A stretch of 64,000 nt of DNA from Acinetobacter sp. XH1741 (lineage in GTDB: Bacteria; Pseudomonadota; Gammaproteobacteria; Pseudomonadales; Moraxellaceae): NCBI RefSeq assembly GCF_041021895.1, contig NZ_CP157429.1:92899-156898 (forward strand), given 5' to 3'. The notes under the pieces are model-generated. The model saw nothing but the letters and a program-made list of their open reading frames with translations, did not search any database and was not told where the DNA came from. Shown here in pieces: positions 41,550 to 51,428 of this stretch; position 1 is the stretch's first letter; every line of letters begins with the position of its first letter. Made by a program: the position numbers and the translations under genes.

Positions 41550-42191
41550 TCAGGTAATTACACAGTTTCCACAGCATTTAGAAATATCTAAATCAGAAAC
41601 AAACGGCGGGTTTTTAGCGACTTCAACAAGCCGCTTAACACTGTCATTAGCTCCCCAGCGCTTAACAACACCGATGAACTCTTCCACATCGTGGCCAGCT
41701 AAATAGTGCTTTGGTAAGCCAGTATGATCGCTGTAAATAATCTCACCGTCCGAATCTCGCTCTACACCAATGTGATAGAGCTCATGTTCAATCAAAGCAC
41801 AAAACTCGTTATCGTTTGCCTTTTCACAAAAGCTTGCATCGATAGTGATTAAGTAAATTGGAACAAAACCGAACCAATCACGCATTTGCTGCTCTTGACG
41901 GGCTTTCTTCCAGCCGCCTTGTTGAAACATAACCTTTTCACATTGGCCGAGCACCATGCGCTTAGCTCTCGTATAAGCAGTAGAAGCCCATGCAAAAGCC
42001 AAAAACCCCTCATTGTCATGAAGCATCTCAGCGATATGGTCATGATCTGGATTATGTAAAGGTCCACCAAGTGTAAGAAAATTAGCAACTACCCAGTTTT
42101 TTAAATCAGACGCAGGTACTATGCGAATCGCTTCCTCTTCATCTGCTTGGTCAATAAAATCAGTTGGAGGAAATGGTCTGATCTGATCCAT
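41550..42191 (-). CDS. Phage putative metallopeptidase
   Basis: A 213-residue protein with the zinc motif HELYH in LIEHELYHIGVERD (residues 136-140). It matches phage putative metallopeptidases in overall layout: an N-terminal region rich in acidic residues, then KNWVVANFLTLGGPLHNPDH, and a Cys pair at the C-terminus (SKCCGNC). It is intact. It overlaps the nuclease gene by 32 bases. Targets are unknown. Confidence 0.7.
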   Translation of the reverse strand: MDQIRPFPPTDFIDQADEEEAIRIVPASDLKNWVVANFLTLGGPLHNPDHDHIAEMLHDNEGFLAFAWASTAYTRAKRMVLGQCEKVMFQQGGWKKARQEQQMRDWFGFVPIYLITIDASFCEKANDNEFCALIEHELYHIGVERDSDGEIIYSDHTGLPKHYLAGHDVEEFIGVVKRWGANDSVKRLVEVAKNPPFVSDLDISKCCGNCVIT

Positions 42192-42621
42192 TAAATATTT
42201 GCCTCTTTAAATTTTTTAACCACTCACTAGCGTATTCAGTCCGTAACTGCAAAGGTCCAGACTCATCAATGCGGCATCTTGAAGCTGTCTCTATGCGAAC
42301 TACGGTGTAGCCCATCTCTTCAGCCACATCGTAACGATCAAGACTACAAGCTTTATTTTTAAGTTTGCCCTTACGACCGCCAGACCATGGACCACCCACA
42401 ATTTCAACTAGTATTCGATACTCAATTAAATGAAAGTCAAACCGCCAGTGCTTAGTAGACTTAAACTGAAATTTCTTTTCATATTTAATTTCCAGATTAT
42501 CTAAAGTTTCAGTAAATTCTTCTTCTGCCTTTAGATATTTTTGTGTAGGCTTTGGCAGTGGCCAGCTTTTAGTTTTAGGTTCTTTTTTCCGAGTAAGCCA
42601 AAAGTATTCTGTAGAATCCAT
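42160..42621 (-). CDS. Phage endonuclease-like protein (PD-(D/E)xK fold)
   Basis: A 153-residue protein. The segment HWRFDFHLIEYRILVEIVGG has the RxDF...VE-hydrophobic pattern of restriction-endonuclease-like nucleases, and YDVAEEMGYTVVRIE is the usual following strand. It probably takes part in phage recombination or DNA processing, as NinG/Rap-type or VRR-type enzymes do. It lies between NinB-side genes and the terminase operon on the same strand. Confidence 0.6.
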   Translation of the reverse strand: MDSTEYFWLTRKKEPKTKSWPLPKPTQKYLKAEEEFTETLDNLEIKYEKKFQFKSTKHWRFDFHLIEYRILVEIVGGPWSGGRKGKLKNKACSLDRYDVAEEMGYTVVRIETASRCRIDESGPLQLRTEYASEWLKNLKRQIFNGSDQTISSN

Positions 42622-42636
42622 TATTCTTACCCATAA

Positions 42637-42659
42637 AAAAACCGCCCTTAGGCGGTGGC
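42637..42659 (-). terminator. Terminator
   Basis: CACCGCC and GGCGGT-type stem around TAAG, followed on the minus strand by a run of seven T. It ends transcription from the 42682 gene. Confidence 0.7.
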
Positions 42660-42681
42660 TAAACTCACAGGCAATATAGTA

Positions 42682-43137
42682 TTACTTCTTAAAAGTTGAC
42701 TTATAGAGCTTTGAATTAAAGTAATCCGTAATTTCTTTACCTTCGGTTTGAATTTTTTCCTCATTTAAAGGTAAAAAATCTAATTCAGATTTCAAGCTCA
42801 TATACTCTGGAATAAATTTCTTTATAGGCGGAGGTGGTTTAGGTCCACCTTCTGTAATTTTTTCGATAAATCCAGCTAACCATAAAATATACTCACCTTC
42901 TGAATTATGAGGAGGAATCAAACTCACATCTATTTTTACTTTACATTCATCTAATGGTCTACTGAACAATTCAACAAAATCAATAAAATTAAATTTTAAT
43001 TTAAATTCTGTTCCCTCAATTTCTCTGCGTATACATGTCATAAGTAAGTTCATATTTTCAATACAGTCATGTGAAAATAATTCCTCATCTTTAATTTTGT
43101 TATAAATATTTTCCGCAAACATGAGATACTGTGGCAT
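42682..43137 (-). CDS. Hypothetical protein, 151 aa
   Basis: Not recognised. A soluble, helical protein (MPQYLMFAENIYNKIKDEEL) with a run of prolines (GGPKPPPPIKKFIPEYM) between two halves. It has its own terminator at 42637 and no close upstream gene, so it is probably transcribed alone. Confidence 0.5.
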   Translation of the reverse strand: MPQYLMFAENIYNKIKDEELFSHDCIENMNLLMTCIRREIEGTEFKLKFNFIDFVELFSRPLDECKVKIDVSLIPPHNSEGEYILWLAGFIEKITEGGPKPPPPIKKFIPEYMSLKSELDFLPLNEEKIQTEGKEITDYFNSKLYKSTFKK

Positions 43138-43798
43138 TTCAGCAGCTCCTCATTTTTATAAAGTATTTTTTCTTAAGGTAGTCCTATTATAACAATGTTG
43201 CAACAAGAAATTTTCCATTTTTAGTTTAAGGAATTTTTTAAAATTATAAAGACGATTAGATTCAATAAATTAGTACGAATAAAAGCTAGGGAAGTTTGAT
43301 TTTTCTAATGAGCTTTGAAATGGATTATTGTGTTTAGTTGATCAATTTAAAAAGCTTGCCTAGTAGGCAAGCTCCCCTTTTTGATATTTGCGCTGATCAA
43401 CAAGGTTTAGTGTTACCTACAGCAACACACTGATAATACAGAAATATTTAAAAATAAAAAAGCCCACTTCCTATTTTTATTCAGAAATGGACTTAGCGAA
43501 AAAAACGCTTAAATCTGAAATAGGAAATATCTATTCGGAAATATTTCCAACTTCATATTGGCATAATATTTAAGCACTAGCAATAGGGATTGAATTAAAA
43601 ATATCAAATATTCATATTTAAATAGATAAAGATTTCTTTTTTTAAATGGTTTTATTTTTAGCCTACATAATTTTTTTACTTATCAAGACTTATAAAGAAT
43701 ATGTGCCCATCAATAGGTAATACTTAATAAGGTCTTATGTGCAGTAACCATTAGGCTCTAGAGAGTAAGAACTCAAACTGACTAAAAATAAAAAATAA
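43138..43798. other. AT-rich intergenic region with a strong hairpin
   Basis: No gene seen. AGCTTGCCTA/TAGGCAAGCT at 43352-43372, flanked by A and T runs, is a good bidirectional terminator. GGAAATAT...ATATTTCC at 43523-43548 is a weaker dyad. Confidence 0.5.
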
Positions 43799-44035
43799 TT
43801 AATTTTCAATATCAATGATCATATACTGCAAAGTTAAGTATATTCCAACTTCTCCATTGTTGAGTGCCTCATATAAGTCTTCATCAACGAAATCTCCAGA
43901 TTCATCATATAGCCATTTATGAATTTGAATAATTTGTATATTCCCTTTTTTGTCTATTCTTGCTATTGGGTCTATTACGGACCGAACTATCACCTTCTTC
44001 TTCGTCTCAACATCAAGCAATGTGATAATTGTCAT
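43799..44035 (-). CDS. Hypothetical protein, 78 aa
   Basis: ATG at 44035 with AAGGA seven bases upstream is preferred to a longer start at 44077. It begins MTIITLLDVETKKKVIVRSV and ends in a hydrophobic strand (GIYLTLQYMIIDIEN). Predicted to be a small beta-rich protein. Not recognised. Confidence 0.45.
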   Translation of the reverse strand: MTIITLLDVETKKKVIVRSVIDPIARIDKKGNIQIIQIHKWLYDESGDFVDEDLYEALNNGEVGIYLTLQYMIIDIEN

Positions 44036-44203
44036 TTTAAAATCCTTATAAATATCCTGTATAACAACTACGCTCAATCAATAAAGATTTTTATATTTAA
44101 ATTACTCAAATAGCAATCTTTTCAATCTAAAAAATAAATAAAAAACACTTTAATAGTATGTGCCTATTAGAAAAGATACCTTAAATCTTCTACTAGCAAT
44201 AAA

Positions 44204-44222
44204 AAACCGCTTTAAGGGCGGT
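44204..44222. terminator. Terminator after the small phage gene
   Basis: AACCGC and GCGGTT pair around a short loop, preceded by A residues, just downstream of the 44228 gene. Confidence 0.55.
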
Positions 44223-44227
44223 TCATA

Positions 44228-44380
44228 TTATTCATCAATCTGATCATGCAGTTTTTTGATAAACTCTATAAGCTTTTCTTTACTTGCTGCATTATTTAAA
44301 ACCGCTACTGTTATATCGCTTTTCGCTTTGATTTTCGCACTTTCAACCACCGCATCATATTCAATATTATTCATTACCAT
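44228..44380 (-). CDS. Small phage protein, about 50 aa
   Basis: An open short frame, MVMNNIEYDAVVESAKIKAK, then ILNNAAS-like helices (VAVLNNAASKEKLIEFIKKL) ending DQIDE. Two in-frame ATGs (44380 and 44374) are possible starts. It is followed by a terminator. It lies just downstream of ninB on the same strand. Function unknown. Confidence 0.45.
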   Translation of the reverse strand: MVMNNIEYDAVVESAKIKAKSDITVAVLNNAASKEKLIEFIKKLHDQIDE

Positions 44381-44446
44381 TTGTTAGTTTCTCATTTTAT
44401 AAAGTGAGAGACATTAATAATATGAAATCAGCAACTATACAAGCAC

Positions 44447-44917
44447 CTACTTAAGATCATCAGGCGTTTCCAAATAACACCCATTTTTATTACAGAAAGC
44501 ATGAATGTCGTTTAAGTATTCGGTTAATTGAACTGTACTTGCGTCTGTAGTGCTCATTAGCTCACATAGGCCACTTGCTACATCTTGGTAGAGAGGATGC
44601 TTAGAATCTTTCAACTCTCTTACAGCCTTGAATGTTTTCTTGTATTGGCCAACGTCATCGCAATCATAGATTTTTGCTAAGAAGTTTTTCTTAAAGAACA
44701 GATGCTTGCAATCTTTATCTGTACCTTGACGTTTAGCCCATTGATTAAGCCACATCCAGTACAAACGGTTTTGAGCCTTCGAACGATCTTTATCTTGTGG
44801 TGCGATCAATACAACTAACGGCTTCCCTTCATTCACTGCCTTAGCATGATTCACATTAAGAAAGTTAGTTACTGGTGAAATGTCGCAATGGTTCTTAACA
44901 ACATGTCGGAATTCCAT
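44447..44917 (-). CDS. NinB-like phage recombination protein
   Basis: About 156 residues from ATG at 44917, which has GAGG upstream; the longer frame to 44941 lacks a ribosome site. NinB features are LVVLIAPQDKDRSKAQNRLY, WMWLNQWAKRQGT and a C-terminal helix region. NinB (lambda Orf) mediates single-strand-binding-protein-dependent recombination and belongs to the late part of the early operon, which fits its position upstream of the nuclease and terminase genes. Confidence 0.7.
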   Translation of the reverse strand: MEFRHVVKNHCDISPVTNFLNVNHAKAVNEGKPLVVLIAPQDKDRSKAQNRLYWMWLNQWAKRQGTDKDCKHLFFKKNFLAKIYDCDDVGQYKKTFKAVRELKDSKHPLYQDVASGLCELMSTTDASTVQLTEYLNDIHAFCNKNGCYLETPDDLK

Positions 44918-44931
44918 TTTGACCTCGCAAT

Positions 44932-44956
44932 AAAAAACCACCCGTGGGTGGCTTGA
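44932..44956 (-). terminator. Terminator upstream of ninB
   Basis: GCCACCC and GGGTGGT around ACG, followed on the minus strand by T6. It isolates the prophage remnant from the recombinase operon upstream. Confidence 0.7.
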
Positions 44957-45132
44957 TTTTTTTTGATAAATTAATCAACAGCTCAAAAATGGGTAACTGT
45001 CAGATCGAGTTTGGACTACAACACTTTAGCTCATCGATTTACCAAAGCGCTAATCTTCACACTATTGTTTAAAATCCAGTAATCAAACTGTGATGCTAAA
45101 GCTTTTAAATTCCCCTTTTTAAGCTGCTTAGG

Positions 45133-48100
45133 CTATTTTAACCAAAGTTCATCTTCTTGCATGATTTTTAACATTAAATTAAATATAACCAGTAGAGTAA
45201 CATTTTTTTTATTAGGGCCAACAACTCTTTGAAAACTAAATTTAACTGTTCTCTCAAGCACTTCCAGATTAACTGGATAATTCTGTTTGTCTAAATTTAG
45301 GTGATCTCCAATAATTGGCTCTATACCAGCAATAAAATTAGCAATTCGTTGCTCATCATCTTTCTTTATGCATTGAAAATGTAGAAAGTTTTTACGTAAT
45401 TTTCCAAATAATAATAATACCTTAAGTGCATTGACCACGTTCAACTCTTTAGGTATATCTTTCCCCTTATCATGTTGGTTATGCAAATCAAGGAGAGGAA
45501 TTATTTCATCAGAACGTGTCAGTTTCTTAGCTTTGTCGTAAAGCTCATCAAACCAACCCACATCTAAATTTTTATTACTAACATAATTCGTTTTTAAATT
45601 AAAATTTTTGGGGTCCATCCATTTAGTGCTCATAAATTGACATCGCTGCATCCATTCTTGTGCTTGAATATCTTCGCTTGAACGGCCATCTCTTAAACTT
45701 ATCAAACGTTGAAAAGGCGTCAGAGTACTCTTCTCGATACTAAACTTCTTTTCTTGTCGACCAGCAATCATAACTGGCTCTGTTTGCTGATAAGAGTTAA
45801 ACCATTTCTGCTGCTGAGTATAACGATTTAAGTTTATGTACTCTGTACTTGAATTCACTGGACCAAAACACTGTTCTAGGACTTTTTTTGAAATGATACA
45901 CGGCGAATTGTAAATTCGATCGACTGCTAATAAATCCAAAACATGAAGATAATTTGAAGCCGTTTGTTCAATACTGCTATGCCCCATCCAAGAGGCAAGC
46001 ACCTGCCATTTATGTTGAATAATCTCTTCATGAGCACGTGCTTTAACACCAAACAATAAATCACGCATCTTTTTTGCTTTTACCCAAGGACAATCTGTAT
46101 ATGTTTTAATCATTTCTTTTGAACCCAGCAAAGTTATTGCTAGATAGTTAGCAGCACTGTGGCGCAACGTATGAAAACTAAAGCCATGATGCATACCTAA
46201 TATTTGGTTAAACAACTCTACTGTAATTTTGCTGATACATTGATCAGTTAATACACGATGATTAACACTAAAAAGTAGATCATCCTGCTGATTAAACAAA
46301 TATTGTTCATAACGATGTTGTATGTAATGTTGTACTACTAAAAACTCATGTTCTGACAAGGCAATTTTCAATGGTATTTGACGATTTGCACTTTGCGTTT
46401 TCAGACGGCGATATGAATTGTTCTGAATATGAAGCGTGATATTATTAAAAGCTGTATTTTCTTTTTCTTTATAAAGTAACTCTGGGCAAATAATATCTTG
46501 TATTTTAAGACAACGAACTTCATTTAATCGGAGTCCAGTTCTATAACTCAGTAAATACATCAGCTTTAAACAACTCAGATGATCGACCCACTCTGATGCC
46601 GTTGGCTCTTGACTTAAATGTTCTAGTTTTTCCAATAGCTTGCCAAATAGCAAAGGGCTTACTAGGCGTGCATTGCAAATTTGTAAATGCTTAAAACTTG
46701 AATTCTGTAACACCAATACCTCTGGTGCATTAAAATTATCTATACAAAATTGATGAAAATCTTTTAGGCGACCAAAACGGTATTCTGCTGTTTGGTGCAT
46801 CTTACGAGAGGTTTTTCCTTTAACAGCTTCACGTTGAGTTGCTTGTGCATCTCGTTCACTGCTATATTTCAACAACTGTCGATATAAATCTTCATAATCA
46901 TCAATGGATTGTTGCTTTAAATCCAATTTATTAAGCCAAATTTCAAATATAAATTCTTTAGCAAATGATCCTAAGTAGCTTTCAATAGTCGATAATTGAA
47001 GCCCTCTTTTTTTTAAATGCACTAACCAGTGAATTAAGCGTAATTGGGCTTCAATTAAAGACTTTTCTTCCGTATTTGCATCACGCATCTTCTTCTCTAA
47101 CACCCTTCTGATTTCTTGCCAAAAACGTAGCGTGCGTTCTTCTTTATTCCTCTTTTTATCTAAGCGCTCAACTTTTTGAACTTTACGTTTCTTTTGATCA
47201 AACAACATCAACTCATACGGAATCGTTTGTAATTTGCTTTGAGCCGTCGGAACTTCAGGATGTAACTGCTCTTGTTCAAAATGAATAGGGCTATTCTCTA
47301 GTTCCATGACTTGATTACGTTCATTACTCCATAGCAATCTAAATTCGGATGGCCGTAAGGCGACAGTATTAATCTCTTGCTGAAGTACATTACTTAAAAA
47401 TATATCTAGGCTAAGGTTTGGATTAAATTCAAGTACCATTTGCACATCATTAAATGCACGAAATCCACGGCGTTTAATTTGATATTGCAGATCGCCCAAA
47501 CTTTTGTTTCGTCCCATGCGACTCAAGCTTTCCAGAATACAATCTTCAATTGATTGTTGCAGACGATATTCTTTATGAGTAGCTTTCAACTTTTTTAAAT
47601 ATTGCAAGATGAACTGAGCATATGAGTTAAAAAAAACATGCTTCCATTGGTACAACTTTCTCTGTTCTACATCGTTGCCATATTGAGAGTTTTCAACACG
47701 ATAATGTAGTAACAATGGATTAGTGATTTTTTTGTAGTCCGAATGGTATAACCGAAAACAATTCAGATCTGTACCAAGCTCAACGGCCTCGTGCAATTGC
47801 TGCTGAATAGCAACCAGATGCTGTTCATCTGCACAGCCTGAAATATATATAAAACTTAAGCATAAATCCCCCCACAAATATTTAGGGTCATCCCAATATC
47901 CAAGTGAATCTTTCCAATATGCTTTCAAAGCGTTGACTACCTGGGCATGTAACTGCCCTTGTTTTAACCGTGACTCCGTACTCTCAATTTTTCTAGGCAG
48001 TACGATCCGTTTAGTATGTGGATTTAGCTTAATTCTGTATGATTTTTTATCTACATTCTGGTTGAATTGCTTCCTTCTTTTATTAAATTCATCTTCAGTA

Positions 48101-48333
48101 AATTGCATCAGTTTTGATTGTTCGTCTCGGCTCAACTTTTGACTCAAACAATCAACACTATCTTTAATGTCATGCCATTTTTCAGCGATCTGCTGATCAA
48201 GTTTTTGCTGCATTTCTTTCGTCAATACTTCAGGTGGAGAAGGCTGTCTATCTAGCGACTTTTTCACCATTTTATGAATATCAACAAATAGATCATCTAG
48301 TTGTGGTTTTATTAGTTCTTTGATTTTTTGCAT
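45133..48333 (-). CDS. Very large tyrosine recombinase, 1066 aa
   Basis: The catalytic domain lies in the middle-to-late part: Arg in SYRTGLRLNEVRCL (about residue 600), HTLRHSAANY (HxxR, about 724), then GHSSIEQTASNYLHV (His about 786, Tyr about 793). All catalytic residues are present. It has about 550 residues before the catalytic domain and 270 after it, both helical, far beyond the usual 300-450 residues. It starts 4 bases after the stop of the 779-residue gene, so it is translated with it. It probably moves a mobile element together with that partner and the small third protein. A Tn554-like multi-recombinase logic is possible; the exact family is unknown to me. Confidence 0.7.
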   Translation of the reverse strand: MQKIKELIKPQLDDLFVDIHKMVKKSLDRQPSPPEVLTKEMQQKLDQQIAEKWHDIKDSVDCLSQKLSRDEQSKLMQFTEDEFNKRRKQFNQNVDKKSYRIKLNPHTKRIVLPRKIESTESRLKQGQLHAQVVNALKAYWKDSLGYWDDPKYLWGDLCLSFIYISGCADEQHLVAIQQQLHEAVELGTDLNCFRLYHSDYKKITNPLLLHYRVENSQYGNDVEQRKLYQWKHVFFNSYAQFILQYLKKLKATHKEYRLQQSIEDCILESLSRMGRNKSLGDLQYQIKRRGFRAFNDVQMVLEFNPNLSLDIFLSNVLQQEINTVALRPSEFRLLWSNERNQVMELENSPIHFEQEQLHPEVPTAQSKLQTIPYELMLFDQKKRKVQKVERLDKKRNKEERTLRFWQEIRRVLEKKMRDANTEEKSLIEAQLRLIHWLVHLKKRGLQLSTIESYLGSFAKEFIFEIWLNKLDLKQQSIDDYEDLYRQLLKYSSERDAQATQREAVKGKTSRKMHQTAEYRFGRLKDFHQFCIDNFNAPEVLVLQNSSFKHLQICNARLVSPLLFGKLLEKLEHLSQEPTASEWVDHLSCLKLMYLLSYRTGLRLNEVRCLKIQDIICPELLYKEKENTAFNNITLHIQNNSYRRLKTQSANRQIPLKIALSEHEFLVVQHYIQHRYEQYLFNQQDDLLFSVNHRVLTDQCISKITVELFNQILGMHHGFSFHTLRHSAANYLAITLLGSKEMIKTYTDCPWVKAKKMRDLLFGVKARAHEEIIQHKWQVLASWMGHSSIEQTASNYLHVLDLLAVDRIYNSPCIISKKVLEQCFGPVNSSTEYINLNRYTQQQKWFNSYQQTEPVMIAGRQEKKFSIEKSTLTPFQRLISLRDGRSSEDIQAQEWMQRCQFMSTKWMDPKNFNLKTNYVSNKNLDVGWFDELYDKAKKLTRSDEIIPLLDLHNQHDKGKDIPKELNVVNALKVLLLFGKLRKNFLHFQCIKKDDEQRIANFIAGIEPIIGDHLNLDKQNYPVNLEVLERTVKFSFQRVVGPNKKNVTLLVIFNLMLKIMQEDELWLK

Positions 48334-48337
48334 ACAA

Positions 48338-50677
48338 CTATTTTCGCTCTAAGTGTTTAATCGATAAAGATTTGACATTATCTTGCAATTGCTGGCGGGC
48401 TTGCTGTACATAGACATTCGGGATAAGTGAAGAATGCGGATGAAAAGCCTCTCGGTCACGTTGGTCATGACCATACAGGGCCTGAATTAAGTGAAAAGCT
48501 AATGCTGGTTTACCCTCTTGCTGCTCATGCATCAAAAAGTTCATGTCAAAATGACGTAACCAATTCGAATACATATTCTTTGGAAAGACTCCTTGCATAT
48601 ATGAATTCACCCATTTTCTCGATAAAGGGATTAACTTAATTTTCCTGCTCTGCCATTCTTTGACAGTTATCGGCAAGATATCTTTACTAAAAATGACCTT
48701 ACCAAAAAGATCATTTACAGTTATCTTCTTCTTTGCAAAGACTTGTCTAAAAAATGAACCGTACGCTTCAATAATTTGTTCTAAAAAGGCAGTGTAATTT
48801 TGCAGTGTTTTTATGAAAAAATCAGATAAAGGGATAAAACGACCATCTTTTCTTGCTTTACTATTTTTTTTATCATTCACATATAAAAGCTTGAGCTCAA
48901 CACAATAATCATCCAAATTCCCCAACAGGTTTTTTTTAGGCCGACTTGCCAAACTCAACAAACTGATATGCCACATCCAACACGCATATGCATTAAGTTG
49001 ATTAATAATGTGCTTATCTTCTTGGATGTTTTCGTGACAATGTCTATGTAAAATATGGAATTGCTCTTTCACAAAATTGGGTTCAAGTGCCAGTTGGCTC
49101 CCTATCCTTCCTATAGATAATGCAGATTGCACTTTGAATTGTTGTTGCAATATTTTTAGTTCAGCCGTGTCTTCAGTAAAATGTGTGGAATGTGGTGTAA
49201 GTGCTTTTTCTAAAAAGGCTAGATATGTGCTACTGAGTTGAGTTTTCGGTAGCCCGCCATAATAGATACCAGGCATGTGATGCTGACTATCCCGCCCAGC
49301 AATTACATGAGCAAGATATTCATTATATGTTTCATAATATATATGAAAATATAATTGAGCCTGCAGTTTTTCTACAGTGATCGAACCTACAAACCGATTA
49401 TCAAGCCAATTCTTAAGTTTCGTATTAATGTGTGTTGATGAAATTAGTGGATTCGATGCTTGTTCTATATAGTCAAACCAAGCAGAAGGTAAATGTAGTT
49501 GATGTGTCATCACTTCATTCCACCGCACATGATTTAAGCTCTTAATCTTCTGCTCTGTAATTTTAAGATTTAATTTGAGTAAATATTCGCGACGTCTACT
49601 TGAACCATTCTGGATCAAAATTCCATCTTGAATAAGCTCGTTAAAATCCATCAGTGCGACGGGTGATAATCCCGTCAAAAGTGACAATAAACATGCTGCA
49701 GCGATTGCAGCATCCCTCCAGTGCCCGGATAACTCGGTTCTCAACACATAAACAATTTGCTTCAGTATATCTGGCGCCAAATAATGTGGATTTGTAACAA
49801 AAGGAGCATGACGGCGCTGGCGATGCCGCATTAGATGCGTCGCATTATCGCTGAGTATATAATTTAAATTTTTAGACTTTTCATCTTCTGAATAAAACTC
49901 CATTTCAGGATCTAATAGATCAACTTCACCCTCTTCATCTTTGTGAAGAGCGGCATCATAAATACTGATCTTTGCGTTATGTCCAATATCTACTTGCTTA
50001 CCCGTTTTAATTTCACGAAATTTTTTGAGTTCATTTTTCGTCGGCCATTGCAAAACTTTACTTTTTTTTGACTTACGCTGACGATGAACAACACGACGAT
50101 CATCAAGTCTTTTAAAAATTATTAATAGAGCCGATAAATACTCTATGGCTTGTACTTGTTTGAAATCTTTAATATTAAAAAGTTGATTACGATCCTCCTT
50201 TTTCAAGTTACGTTCGTACATGACATAGCGATTTAGTAGCTCACTGCATTCTTGAAATAATTCAGCATGATTAGAATCCAGAACATATCGTGATACATAG
50301 CGAAAGAGATCACAAACATGTTTTTGCTTATTCTCAGCTTTATCAATTTTTGCAAATTCTTGATACTGCCGATATGTTAAAAAACTCGCTTGTAGAATCA
50401 AATAACGTTCAGACGACAGCTCTTGAGTATTACTAGTAGTCGGGCATGCAAAATAACTTAAAGAAGCTAGATAATAATATTTACCTAATTGTCTAGAACT
50501 AGATATATAGCCATATATCTGTTGTGCTTCCTTATATAGAGCATGGGCTTTTTCACGTAAATCATCTGATAGATCGACAAATTGTGTATTCACAACATGA
50601 TTGCGTAATAAACAATAATCTTTTTGGAATTTTTCTGCTAAATCTAAGAATTGCTCTTCTGTTTCAATCTTTGGCAT
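48338..50677 (-). CDS. Degenerate tyrosine-recombinase-like partner, 779 aa
   Basis: It resembles the catalytic fold of its neighbour but with altered catalytic boxes: LLSLLTGLSPVALMDF (about 337) has Ser where the box I Arg is expected, and SNWLRHFDMNFLMHE (about 706) has Asn for the box II His but keeps the Arg. GHDQRDREAFHPHSSL, followed by a Tyr in PNVYVQQAR, is the box III region. It may be a structural or regulatory subunit for the large recombinase. It lies between the small 154-residue gene (12 bp gap) and the large gene (4 bp gap). Confidence 0.6.
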   Translation of the reverse strand: MPKIETEEQFLDLAEKFQKDYCLLRNHVVNTQFVDLSDDLREKAHALYKEAQQIYGYISSSRQLGKYYYLASLSYFACPTTSNTQELSSERYLILQASFLTYRQYQEFAKIDKAENKQKHVCDLFRYVSRYVLDSNHAELFQECSELLNRYVMYERNLKKEDRNQLFNIKDFKQVQAIEYLSALLIIFKRLDDRRVVHRQRKSKKSKVLQWPTKNELKKFREIKTGKQVDIGHNAKISIYDAALHKDEEGEVDLLDPEMEFYSEDEKSKNLNYILSDNATHLMRHRQRRHAPFVTNPHYLAPDILKQIVYVLRTELSGHWRDAAIAAACLLSLLTGLSPVALMDFNELIQDGILIQNGSSRRREYLLKLNLKITEQKIKSLNHVRWNEVMTHQLHLPSAWFDYIEQASNPLISSTHINTKLKNWLDNRFVGSITVEKLQAQLYFHIYYETYNEYLAHVIAGRDSQHHMPGIYYGGLPKTQLSSTYLAFLEKALTPHSTHFTEDTAELKILQQQFKVQSALSIGRIGSQLALEPNFVKEQFHILHRHCHENIQEDKHIINQLNAYACWMWHISLLSLASRPKKNLLGNLDDYCVELKLLYVNDKKNSKARKDGRFIPLSDFFIKTLQNYTAFLEQIIEAYGSFFRQVFAKKKITVNDLFGKVIFSKDILPITVKEWQSRKIKLIPLSRKWVNSYMQGVFPKNMYSNWLRHFDMNFLMHEQQEGKPALAFHLIQALYGHDQRDREAFHPHSSLIPNVYVQQARQQLQDNVKSLSIKHLERK

Positions 50678-50689
50678 ATTCGCTTTCGC

Positions 50690-51154
50690 TTAATTTTTTA
50701 TCAAATTGCATTGGTTAAATTCATTACGATCTGAACAATTTGGTAAAAGTTGATCTTTTATTGAACTCTTTGTCAGCTTAAAAAATCTAGCAAAAAATTT
50801 AGCATCCAGCTCTTTCTGAGCTTTTCTCTCAAAGCACAAGTGTTGCTGTGATTTTTCGATAAAATCATCAAGATTATGTATCAACTGTAAGATTGCAACA
50901 TAATTAGAATGTACACGTAAGCATGGCTCCGTTTGCATTAATAGCAATATTTTTTGCCAAATTTTCACATAGATTATTTTGAACTTTGCTTGTACTACTA
51001 CTTTCTGGCTCTGTTTAATCTTTTTGATTTTCAGTAGTTCTGAGTTAATTTTTACTATCTTAAATTGAACATTTTGTCGCTCAAAGCAAAAGGGCATGAT
51101 AAATTGCCCCATAAATATCTCTATATTTTTTACTAAATAGTCAAATTTTAACAT
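50690..51154 (-). CDS. Small first protein of the recombinase trio, 154 aa
   Basis: A basic, Lys-rich helical protein (ELLKIKKIKQSQKVVVQAKF; HNLDDFIEKSQQHLCFERKA), not recognised by itself. It is the first gene of a three-gene block with 12-base and 4-base gaps. Tn554-type elements also have a small third protein, so a DNA-binding accessory role is a reasonable guess. AT-rich sequence lies upstream. Confidence 0.55.
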   Translation of the reverse strand: MLKFDYLVKNIEIFMGQFIMPFCFERQNVQFKIVKINSELLKIKKIKQSQKVVVQAKFKIIYVKIWQKILLLMQTEPCLRVHSNYVAILQLIHNLDDFIEKSQQHLCFERKAQKELDAKFFARFFKLTKSSIKDQLLPNCSDRNEFNQCNLIKN

Positions 51155-51351
51155 TTTTATCGATATAAAAAATGAGCATATCTTTGTATATTAAAATTCA
51201 TTTAATTTATCAACTAAATTTTCTCAAAATTACAATTATCAACAAATACATATGGTTTACTTATCATGGGTGGTCTAAATTTTAAAAATTCTTCCACTTT
51301 TTTTTAGTTTTCTGTTATTACATGAAACAATACCGTTGTATTACATTTTGA

Positions 51352-51396
51352 AATGCTGTGTATGCAGCATTGATCAAAAAGATTCTCTGCTATACT
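51352..51396 (+). promoter_or_regulatory. Dyad and promoter of the yhfG-fic operon
   Basis: AATGCTG/CAGCATT (7-bp perfect arms, 6-base spacer, 51352-51371) overlaps TTGATC (51370-51375). An extended -10 (TGCTATACT, hexamer 51391-51396) lies 15 bases on. This is a plausible sigma-70 promoter with an operator; binding is inferred. Confidence 0.45.
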
Positions 51397-51428
51397 TACT
51401 TCACGTGTAGCATCAATGGAGTTTCGAA

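Noticed and set aside
41524..41706. Plus-strand small gene overlapping the metallopeptidase gene
   Set aside because: It lies on the opposite strand of a well-supported gene and lacks any features of its own.
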